From contig WTCE01000131.1 in NCBI GenBank assembly GCA_013138735.1, positions 1 to 32,458 of the forward strand: DNA of 32,458 nucleotides, written 5' to 3'. This DNA comes from Crocinitomix sp. (GTDB taxonomy: Bacteria > Bacteroidota > Bacteroidia > Flavobacteriales_D > Crocinitomicaceae). Numbering within the stretch: the first letter of the stretch is position 1; each line of letters opens with the position of its first letter. The notes under the pieces were generated by a model. It had not been told where the DNA came from, did no database searches, and saw nothing but the letters and a program-made list of their open reading frames with translations. Of this stretch, positions 1 through 6,404 are shown piece after piece. Made by a program: the position numbers and the translations under genes.

Positions 1-65
1 TTAAAAAAAAATGACCAAGAATACCTATTGAATCCCCATAGCTTTTGATGACCCCGAGAGGAGGA

Positions 66-128
66 GTGCAACACACGCTCTAATGAACTGCGGCCTTACC
101 GCAATTCATTAGAGCTTAATTGTTAGGG
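66..128 (-). repeat. attC-like integron recombination site (imperfect palindrome)
   Basis: The arms GCTCTAATGAACTGCGG (77-93) and CCGCAATTCATTAGAGC (99-115) pair over 17 bp with a single mismatch around a 5-nt loop. Outside them, after short unpaired spacers of 4 and 6 nt, sit GTGCAAC (66-72) and GTTAGGG (122-128). Their AAC and GTT ends match the conserved parts of integron R'' (RYYYAAC) and R' (GTTRRRY) boxes, though the other positions fit only partly. Length (63 bp), symmetry and position 7 nt after the stop of a minus-strand gene all fit attC. No U-run follows on either strand, so a rho-independent terminator is less likely. No integrase gene is in view. Confidence 0.5.
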
Positions 129-134
129 ATGTTT

Positions 135-734
135 TTATTTAATACTTTTATATAGTTTTATGATCGGCTTAATTACTTTTTCAATTAATTCATCACTAGA
201 ATTTATATCAAGCAGATTAACCTTTTTAAAGCTACCTTTTATTTTGAAGTTACCATCTTCATAATCTATTTCTGGGAATTTTGAAAACAACTTATTATCT
301 GTGTATTCAAAGTATCCCATTAGGTTTTCAAATTTTTTAATGAATTCCTTGTTTTTTTTAATACTGTGAAATATTCCGAAAATTAATTTGGGTTCAGATT
401 CATTTTTATCTTCTAGAATTATCCGAAAATACAAAACTTTTAATTCTGCATTTATCTCTGTGAAATTTTGTCCTTTTTTTAATTCTGTGCTGCTTTCGTC
501 CACAAATGCAACAGCAAACTTTCTTAGTAGCCACAAATTAACATTGTTTGGCTCTAAACCCGCTGAGCTTCTTGAGCTAATAGCATAGCCACTTGTTTTT
601 AATATTTGAAATCTAAATTCAGATTCTCCTAATTGACCTTCAATCTCTTTTATTAAATAAGAGGATTCATTGTAAAGTTTTTGAATAAATTCAAAAGCAT
701 TTTTTACTTGTTTTGAAATTTCCTTTGATATGGC
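135..734 (-). CDS. Uncharacterised protein, partner of the upstream nuclease candidate; start unresolved
   Basis: I do not recognise the family. The first usable start in frame is TTG at 536, giving 133 residues. The frame stays open up to position 743 and reads as genuine protein all the way: a charged, probably helical N-terminus (with ISKEISKQVKNAFEFIQ) followed by LEPNNVNLWLLRKFAVAFV. The true product is therefore about 200 residues. No ATG, GTG or TTG lies in that extension. An ATG at 738-736 is one base out of frame: the DNA reads ATGCCATATCA, and an extra G (ATGGCCATA) would restore an N-terminus beginning MAISKE. This suggests a one-base deletion or a sequencing error. The gene overlaps the end of the nuclease gene by about 30 nt, implying co-transcription, and it ends 7 nt before the attC-like palindrome. 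The C-terminal half is Lys/Asp/Glu-rich with no membrane segment. Function unknown. Confidence 0.6.
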   Translation of the reverse strand, partial: AISKEISKQVKNAFEFIQKLYNESSYLIKEIEGQLGESEFRFQILKTSGYAISSRSSAGLEPNNVNLWLLRKFAVAFVDESSTELKKGQNFTEINAELKVLYFRIILEDKNESEPKLIFGIFHSIKKNKEFIKKFENLMGYFEYTDNKLFSKFPEIDYEDGNFKIKGSFKKVNLLDINSSDELIEKVIKPIIKLYKSIK

Positions 735-1435
735 ATTATTTTTTCAAAACCATCTAATTTATCCATGTAGCCAGAAAATTCACCTTTAAATTTTGAAGTC
801 ATTATATTATAAAAAATGGAATGCTCTAACTTGGTGCAGTCTGGTACTTTAATTTTACATAGTCCAATAAAACTTCTCAGTTTTTTCTTTACTAATAAAC
901 TATATAAGTCTCTAGCAAATTCTTCATCTTGTTTTAGGTTTGAATTTTCAAGAATCTTGTTTAAGAAACTTGCAACAAGCTGCCAATTTGTCCAAATAAA
1001 TAGAAAATCTTCATTTTCATGTTCCGAATATTTAGTCTTATTTTTGTAATATTCTGCTGTAATTGCGACATAAACAAATTCTTTATTGAAATTATTTGCA
1101 GACATTTTCCCCATTTCAATCTCTCTCTCAATTTGAGAATTTGTAGAGGATGTTTTCGGTGAAAAATCAGAATATAGTTTGGCTTCAAACAATAGGTAAT
1201 ATTTTCCGCACAGTACAATCAAGTCTGGTTCGGTACCATCATCATAGCTTGGCCAAAAAATGAATTCAGCATTTTTTGATTCTATCAAAGAAATTTCTAT
1301 ACCTAGAATAAGCAGGTACTCTTTGAACAATTGCCTGTCAGCGTATTTGAAAAAGGAAAATACATTTGAAGTCAGTATATCTTCACTATTGTCAAGTTTA
1401 CTCGGGATTTTCCCATTTATTTCTGCAACTATCAT
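704..1435 (-). CDS. PD-(D/E)XK superfamily nuclease candidate
   Basis: A 243-residue soluble protein carrying the signature of PD-(D/E)XK nucleases. EDILTSNVF at residues 19-27 fits the helix with a conserved Glu. The core is EPDLIV (Asp71) followed 13 residues later by FEAK (Glu84, Lys86). A Gln at 101 (NSQIERE) resembles the downstream helix of RecB-like members. These residues would coordinate Mg2+ for phosphodiester cleavage; activity is inferred from the motif only. The rest, rich in Trp, Phe and Tyr, is not recognised. The start ATG at 1435 gives MIVAEING. Its 3' end overlaps the neighbouring uncharacterised gene, so the two form one transcription unit closed by an attC-like palindrome. 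That layout suggests a mobile accessory module, possibly defence or restriction, which is an inference. The gene is more A/T-rich than the core genes to its right. Confidence 0.65.
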   Translation of the reverse strand: MIVAEINGKIPSKLDNSEDILTSNVFSFFKYADRQLFKEYLLILGIEISLIESKNAEFIFWPSYDDGTEPDLIVLCGKYYLLFEAKLYSDFSPKTSSTNSQIEREIEMGKMSANNFNKEFVYVAITAEYYKNKTKYSEHENEDFLFIWTNWQLVASFLNKILENSNLKQDEEFARDLYSLLVKKKLRSFIGLCKIKVPDCTKLEHSIFYNIMTSKFKGEFSGYMDKLDGFEKIMPYQRKFQNK

Positions 1436-1570
1436 TTTTTAATTATATACCCTAGCATCCAGCAAAAAGAATGTCTTTTATTCCTTTTAGCCATCAGTTG
1501 GCGGATTGTACACCTAATTTAGTGAATCAAAGGGACTTTTCAAATTTTGGATGTGCTAAATATCCCCCAG

Positions 1571-3715
1571 TTAAATCTCCACTTCAGCAACCGTAGTCTT
1601 CACAATAAAATTGCCCAATTGTACCGTTAACTTCTTGCCATTAACCTCTAACAAGGTACCCAAGGTGTTTTGATTTTTTAGTTTAATTTTCTCACCAATT
1701 TTTAAGGCTTTTTTTAGCCGTTCTGCTTCCTTTTTTTGTGCCGTTGCAATTTCTTCTGCAGTGGGGGCTTTCTTTTTGGTTTGATCGGGTAGATCTGGGT
1801 TTTTTAAATTTTTAGCCAAAACAACAGGTTTCTCAGCTTCTAGAATCTTAGATTTTTCGATAGAAGCCAATTTTTTGAGGGCTTCCATTGTAGCTTTATT
1901 GGTTTTATGATGTTTGAATTTTCCCAAAATTTCATAAAACTTTTTGCCTATTGTTACAAACTTGTTTTGCTGTTCAATATATAGGTTAATGCGGTCCGAT
2001 TTATCTTGTAATTTTTCCAATTTCGCCTCATATTCTCGCAAAGCTTTTTTGGCTTCGTTTTGCGATTTGTATTGCTCGGAATTAATTTTTTTAAATTTTG
2101 ATTTCTCCTTTTGTAAGGATACCGTTAGCGCATCTACTTGCAATTTATTATCAGATACTTTGGCTTTTGCTTTCTCAATTAAATCCAAAGGAATGCCATT
2201 GTGTTGTGCTACTTCAAATGTAAAAGATGAACCAGGTTGACCAATAGATAATTGAAAGAGTGGTTCTAATTTTTTCGTATCAAAAAGCATACAAGCGTTC
2301 GTTGCCGCAGCTAATGATGAGGTTAAAATTTTAATATTGGTATAGTGCGTTGTAATTACGGCGTAACAATCTTTTTCATACAATTCGGTATAAAAAACTT
2401 CTGCTATGGCACCGCCCAATTCTGGATCAGATCCGCTTCCAAATTCATCCAATAATAAAAGCGTTTCCGAATTAGCGTTTTCCAAAAAGAAATTCATCCG
2501 ATTTAAGCGGTAGCTATAGGTGCTCAATTGGTTTTCTATCGATTGATTATCGCCGATATCAGAAAATATTTGGTTAAACCATGCACAATTGCTGTCTTCG
2601 TCCATAGACAAGAACAAACCGCACTGAAACATCATTTGCAGCAAGCCAACTGTTTTTAATGTAATAGATTTACCACCCGCATTTGGACCAGAAATAACAA
2701 GGAATCTACTTTCCTCACTCAATTCCATTTCTTGGCCAATGGTGCTAATGCCGTCTATTTGATTTTTTAAATAGAGTAGGGGATGAGTCGCATTTTTCCA
2801 ATGCATCCGCTTGGTTTTATTCAAACCTGGGCGAATTCCATTATATGTTTTGGCAAAAAGTACCTTGGCGCTCAATAAATCAAACCGAATTAATAAGCGT
2901 TGGAAAGCTTTTAAGTGATTTTTTTCAGCTCTAAGATTTAAGGTGACTTTTTCTAGAATCATGAAAATCTCATTGCTTTCATCCATTCTAAGTTGCTCTT
3001 GTTCCTTATTTAAAAGCACACTTTCTTGTGGTTCAATATAGGTATAGGTGCCTTTAGCACTTACGCCATATATTTTACCCGGAACACGTTTTTTATATTG
3101 AGATAAGACCGCTAACAGCCTCCTGTTTTCTAAAAAAGACTCTTCAGAATCGCCTAAAAGCTCATCTTGTTTGCAACGCCTTAAAGCTTTCTCAAAGTTT
3201 TTGTTAATCTCTGATTTGTTAGCCTTTAATCTTCGGCGAATGGTCTGTAAACGCGGTGTGGCGTCATCTTTTATGTTTAATTTTTTGGTGTCTAAAATTT
3301 CGGTGATGATTTTTAGAACATCCTTAATTCCAGTTATATGCTCGCAGGCGGCGTATATTATTGGATAATCCTCTTGTTGATTGCGGGCAAAGTCAATCAA
3401 TAATTTTGTGCCTTGGCATAAAGAATAGACTTTAATTAATTCGCTTAGAATTAGGACGCCATTTTCAATTCGTAAAATATTTAGGGCGGTATCTATATCC
3501 TCAGCATTCGGATGCGGAAAACTTAGTCGTTCATCATTATGGATGGTTTGAATTTCGACGAGTAGATCCAATTCCTTGTTCAATAATTCAGGCTGATCAA
3601 AAAAACTAAGGCGCATAGCATTGGCCTTTGCTTTTTGCGATTTACAGAAGGTGGAAAGTAATTCGCAAACAACATCAAACTCTAGGTCTTTACTGCTTTG
3701 CTGATCGAAATTCAT
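1571..3715 (-). CDS. mutS2: MutS2-family ATPase, Smr domain absent
   Basis: 714 residues. Residues 1-330 form the MutS core and lever region. The ATPase has Walker A GPNAGGKS (343-350), a QSIENQLSTYSYRLNRM segment (391-407) and Walker B LLLLDEFGSGSDPELGG (419-435). A long charged coiled-coil clamp runs from about 475 to 600. The C-terminus is a Lys-rich linker and a small beta/KOW-like domain (GEKIKLKNQNTLGTLLEVNG). Known MutS2 proteins act on branched DNA or collided ribosomes and not in classical mismatch repair, and full-length members are usually near 780 residues with a C-terminal Smr nuclease domain. This one ends before any Smr domain, so direct nuclease activity is not expected. The MutS1 mismatch-reading domain I is also missing. 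The start ATG at 3715 lies just downstream of a good TAnnTTTG box. Confidence 0.9.
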   Translation of the reverse strand: MNFDQQSSKDLEFDVVCELLSTFCKSQKAKANAMRLSFFDQPELLNKELDLLVEIQTIHNDERLSFPHPNAEDIDTALNILRIENGVLILSELIKVYSLCQGTKLLIDFARNQQEDYPIIYAACEHITGIKDVLKIITEILDTKKLNIKDDATPRLQTIRRRLKANKSEINKNFEKALRRCKQDELLGDSEESFLENRRLLAVLSQYKKRVPGKIYGVSAKGTYTYIEPQESVLLNKEQEQLRMDESNEIFMILEKVTLNLRAEKNHLKAFQRLLIRFDLLSAKVLFAKTYNGIRPGLNKTKRMHWKNATHPLLYLKNQIDGISTIGQEMELSEESRFLVISGPNAGGKSITLKTVGLLQMMFQCGLFLSMDEDSNCAWFNQIFSDIGDNQSIENQLSTYSYRLNRMNFFLENANSETLLLLDEFGSGSDPELGGAIAEVFYTELYEKDCYAVITTHYTNIKILTSSLAAATNACMLFDTKKLEPLFQLSIGQPGSSFTFEVAQHNGIPLDLIEKAKAKVSDNKLQVDALTVSLQKEKSKFKKINSEQYKSQNEAKKALREYEAKLEKLQDKSDRINLYIEQQNKFVTIGKKFYEILGKFKHHKTNKATMEALKKLASIEKSKILEAEKPVVLAKNLKNPDLPDQTKKKAPTAEEIATAQKKEAERLKKALKIGEKIKLKNQNTLGTLLEVNGKKLTVQLGNFIVKTTVAEVEI

Positions 3716-3733
3716 TGACTTTAAAAATTCCTA

Positions 3734-3741
3734 CAAAGCTA
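3734..3741 (-). promoter_or_regulatory. Bacteroidota -7 box upstream of mutS2
   Basis: On the minus strand this reads TAGCTTTG, an exact match to TAnnTTTG, ending 18 nt before the mutS2 ATG. The predicted leader is very short. No clear TTTG -33 box is seen at the expected distance; only TTCG lies about 14 nt upstream. Confidence 0.45.
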
Positions 3742-3851
3742 CTGAATTTTCTTATCGAAGATTATTTAATACGCTGTATTTACTGATTTATGGGCGAAAT
3801 GCTTCACATTTACAGTTTTTATTAATAGATTTAATAAGATAAAACCTAATT

Positions 3852-4496
3852 ATGATGCGTTATTTATTCCTACTCTTACCCTTTTTCTTTGTTTCGAATG
3901 TGCGAGCAGATTCGCCCTTAACATCCACGCCGTTTGCAGATGCATACGCCAGTGAAAAAATGGTGATGTACGTCGCCACAAAAGGTTTAGACGAAAAAGC
4001 AATGAAGTATTTGGGAAGTGAAGATGGTGATGCGGTAGTAAAAATCGCCATGATTAACCAATTGAGTTGGGGGAACATGGAATACACTAAAGCTTTTGAA
4101 AAGTACTTGATTGAGAAACGAAAGGTTAAAGAGAAGGTGTTTAAGTATTTACGTTATCCAAAAGGAGATGAAGTGAAAGAGAATAAATGGACAAAGAAAC
4201 TAACCGCAGATGACTTAATGTGTTGGGCCTATTTTAATGCGCTTGGCAATTATTTTAATCCCCAAATGAGCAGTTCGGCGGCACAGTTAGCCATGCAGCG
4301 TGAGCAGAATAGTATGGCGCATGCAAGTGTTTATGCTTTAATTTCATGCCAAGTTGCTTTTGACAAAAGTTGGTGTAACATCTATAAATTAGGACAATTG
4401 TATTTTGTTGAAAAGACGTATGAATCAAATCCATTAAATGCAGATGCGGTTCAAGTAATTTTAGATTATTTAAATCTTTATAAAGCGGATTGTTAA
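3852..4496 (+). CDS. Secreted protein of unknown function
   Basis: 214 residues beginning with a clear signal peptide (MMRYLFLLLPFFFVSNVRA, cleavage near residue 20), so the product is periplasmic or surface-associated. The mature part is mostly helical-looking, with four cysteines in its second half (near 125, 167, 175 and 214). I recognise no family and see no T9SS sorting domain or lipobox. The second codon is also ATG, so the start could be one codon later. It is divergent from mutS2 across 136 nt and convergent with the beta-barrel gene; their ends overlap by 4 nt. Confidence 0.75.
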   Translation: MMRYLFLLLPFFFVSNVRADSPLTSTPFADAYASEKMVMYVATKGLDEKAMKYLGSEDGDAVVKIAMINQLSWGNMEYTKAFEKYLIEKRKVKEKVFKYLRYPKGDEVKENKWTKKLTADDLMCWAYFNALGNYFNPQMSSSAAQLAMQREQNSMAHASVYALISCQVAFDKSWCNIYKLGQLYFVEKTYESNPLNADAVQVILDYLNLYKADC

Positions 4497-5824
4497 AATG
4501 TAATTTGGCAACCTACAACAAGACCATAACTTTGGACGTTGGCTTGACTGTGCGTAACACCTGGTGGAAATGGATCAAAATCATTACTACCACTGATCCA
4601 ATTTAACGGAGCATAACCATCTGTTCTAAATCCTTCAACAAATAGTTTAGAAGACTGGTTAATTAAGGCAGAAAAGCCTAATATGTATTGGTTTTGTCTT
4701 TCCCATGGAGCGCCATTTGGACCAGCAACGAAATCAGAAAACTCGAAAGAAGCGGTGTATTGAATGTTTTTAGTCGGATTAAAAAGGTAGGATGCTCCAG
4801 CGTCAAAAGAAGAAACTCTAAAAGCTTCAAACTGATTGAGCGGAGCAGTAGGGTTATGTGTCCCTTCCCATACTTTTAGCGTTTTTGCATAACTTGTTTT
4901 AACAATGATTCGGTCTTTATAATTGAACATTCCATAAGTTGTTACGGCAGGGTTATTTTCAACACCTGGTTCAAAATGTTTCACTGGAAACGAATGGTTA
5001 TAGGTTGACCCATGTAAATAGGATCCACCAAATTTGAATGAAATATTTTCTGCAAAATTTACAGTATAATTAAGGTCGGCAGTAAAGTTATTGACAAGTG
5101 AAGGTACATTTGTTGTATCGCCAACAATTGTGGTCATTCCTCTAAACTGAGCACCGCCTTGTGCAGCCATTAAAGTGGCGTGAATATTCCATTTTTTGAA
5201 ACTAACCTGAGCTCCATAACACAAGCCACCAAAGGCATGCCACATGGTACTATTAGTGAATGGACTTACTGATCCCATTTGACCGAATGGCGAATCCATT
5301 TTTCCAATGGCACCATAAACAGGGAATTTTCTTAAATCACCAATTACAACAAAACCTTTGCGCAATTGCAATTGGTTCCGCGCTAAATCGGTAATCAAAC
5401 CTGTTCCAAAACTTTGTTCCGGATTGTATAAGATTTCAGCATGTGAACTTAACCAATTCGTGACATTACCTGTTAATGATACTTGAAAGGAGTGTACGAC
5501 TGCTTCTGTCACCACATTTCCAATTTGGTTGCTAGATGTAGGGTGTCGCATTAAGTATGCAAATTTCGAATCGGTATTTGAAACTTGATAATCACCAATT
5601 GCAATTAATGAAGTTCCAATAATTAATTTGCTGCCATCCAAATTTCCAGCTTCTTTTTCTTCCATTAAAACACTGACTTTTCGCAGGTTTTGATTGGGTT
5701 CTAACATCCGATAGGTAAAAGGACTATTGATTTCTAATTTAAAACCAGATTTTGGACTTTCTGTTGATTGGCTATTTCCAACAATTACAGTTGAAATAAG
5801 TAGGAGGAGCAGTAAGATTTTCAT
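4493..5824 (-). CDS. Outer-membrane beta-barrel (porin-like) protein
   Basis: 443 residues with a signal peptide (about 1-19, ending NSQS). Amphipathic strands with many Tyr, Phe, Gly and Asn follow, and the protein ends in ...GCQITF, the terminal Phe typical of outer-membrane barrels. The segment LRKFPVYGAIGKMDSPFGQM (about residues 164-183) resembles the inward strand motif of LbtU/DUF3573-type porins, so uptake of a small ligand is possible. That family assignment is tentative. The gene stands alone, with its own -7 box and an inverted repeat in the leader. It converges on the secreted-protein gene at 3852-4496. Confidence 0.7.
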   Translation of the reverse strand: MKILLLLLLISTVIVGNSQSTESPKSGFKLEINSPFTYRMLEPNQNLRKVSVLMEEKEAGNLDGSKLIIGTSLIAIGDYQVSNTDSKFAYLMRHPTSSNQIGNVVTEAVVHSFQVSLTGNVTNWLSSHAEILYNPEQSFGTGLITDLARNQLQLRKGFVVIGDLRKFPVYGAIGKMDSPFGQMGSVSPFTNSTMWHAFGGLCYGAQVSFKKWNIHATLMAAQGGAQFRGMTTIVGDTTNVPSLVNNFTADLNYTVNFAENISFKFGGSYLHGSTYNHSFPVKHFEPGVENNPAVTTYGMFNYKDRIIVKTSYAKTLKVWEGTHNPTAPLNQFEAFRVSSFDAGASYLFNPTKNIQYTASFEFSDFVAGPNGAPWERQNQYILGFSALINQSSKLFVEGFRTDGYAPLNWISGSNDFDPFPPGVTHSQANVQSYGLVVGCQITF

Positions 5825-5836
5825 AACGTAGTATTA

Positions 5837-5868
5837 GAATCCTTACTTATATTTAACGACAAGGATTC
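5837..5868 (-). promoter_or_regulatory. Inverted repeat in the leader of the beta-barrel gene
   Basis: GAATCCTT (5837-5844) and AAGGATTC (5861-5868) are a perfect 8-bp inverted repeat with a 16-nt spacer. It lies between the predicted -7 box and the start codon, so it would be in the mRNA leader. It could be an RNA stem-loop or a binding site for a dimeric regulator. Confidence 0.35.
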
Positions 5869-5883
5869 GTTTCGTAGGGTATT

Positions 5884-5915
5884 CAAAAATAGTAAATTTG
5901 TTGGCCTTTCAGCAA
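5884..5915 (-). promoter_or_regulatory. Candidate promoter of the beta-barrel gene
   Basis: On the minus strand TATTTTTG (5891-5884) matches the TAnnTTTG -7 box. TTG (5915-5913) lies 21 nt upstream of it, within the range reported for Flavobacteria. The start codon is about 60 nt downstream. Confidence 0.45.
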
Positions 5916-5951
5916 GCTATTTGAAAAAAAATGAATTAAAAATTAAGATGT

Positions 5952-6392
5952 TTAAACAGCTATTTCAGTCCAAACTACTGCAATTTCTGCTTCTAATTCA
6001 GCCATTTTTTCTTTTGCCGGGTTTTGATTAGGCAAACTTGTTAAAGTAATTCCTTTTTGATTTGAGTTTGTTGCTGTAATTTCAAAATACTTTTTTTTAT
6101 TTTGCACCAAACTTAATCCTTCATATTCATTACGGTTGAATGTTTTTGATTGTTTAAGTCCAGGAATGAAATTGTATTTTGTCCCTTTAATTATTTCATT
6201 ATCAGTTATCAATACGTCAACTGTTGTAAGCGAGAAGTATACGATTGCTAATTCTAGGATTAGTGCTCCTGCTGATATCCACGGATGATCAAGTCCAACA
6301 TAGCCACTAAAGGCCATAATAATCACCCAAACATAACTCAATAGGTTTAAAATGGGATATTTGTCAAAGGAATGAAGTGTTTTATTTTGCAT
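5952..6392 (-). CDS. Small two-helix membrane protein, unknown function
   Basis: 146 residues. Two hydrophobic segments lie near residues 14-31 (LNLLSYVWVIIMAFSGYV) and 39-54 (ISAGALILELAIVYFS). A soluble C-terminal part of about 90 residues follows (DVLITDNEIIKGTKYNF onward), with a beta-rich pattern reminiscent of a bacterial PH-like domain. That resemblance is an impression and not a firm family call. The start ATG is 12 nt after the stop of oligopeptidase B, so the two genes are probably co-transcribed. No functional link between them is evident. Confidence 0.65.
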   Translation of the reverse strand: MQNKTLHSFDKYPILNLLSYVWVIIMAFSGYVGLDHPWISAGALILELAIVYFSLTTVDVLITDNEIIKGTKYNFIPGLKQSKTFNRNEYEGLSLVQNKKKYFEITATNSNQKGITLTSLPNQNPAKEKMAELEAEIAVVWTEIAV

Positions 6393-6404
6393 TTTTCAAT
6401 GAAT

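Noticed and set aside
66-128. Reading the palindrome as a rho-independent terminator
   Set aside because: The stem is long and stable, but neither strand has a U-run after it, and the flanking AAC/GTT boxes fit attC better.
388-588. 66-codon plus-strand ORF opposite the cassette's second gene
   Set aside because: Ser/Leu-rich shadow of an AT-rich gene whose minus frame extends over 600 nt.
1492-1525. TTGGCGGATTG stretch between the cassette and mutS2 as a second attC remnant
   Set aside because: Only a 4-bp stem (GCCA/TGGC) can be drawn and there are no paired R boxes, so the resemblance is too thin.
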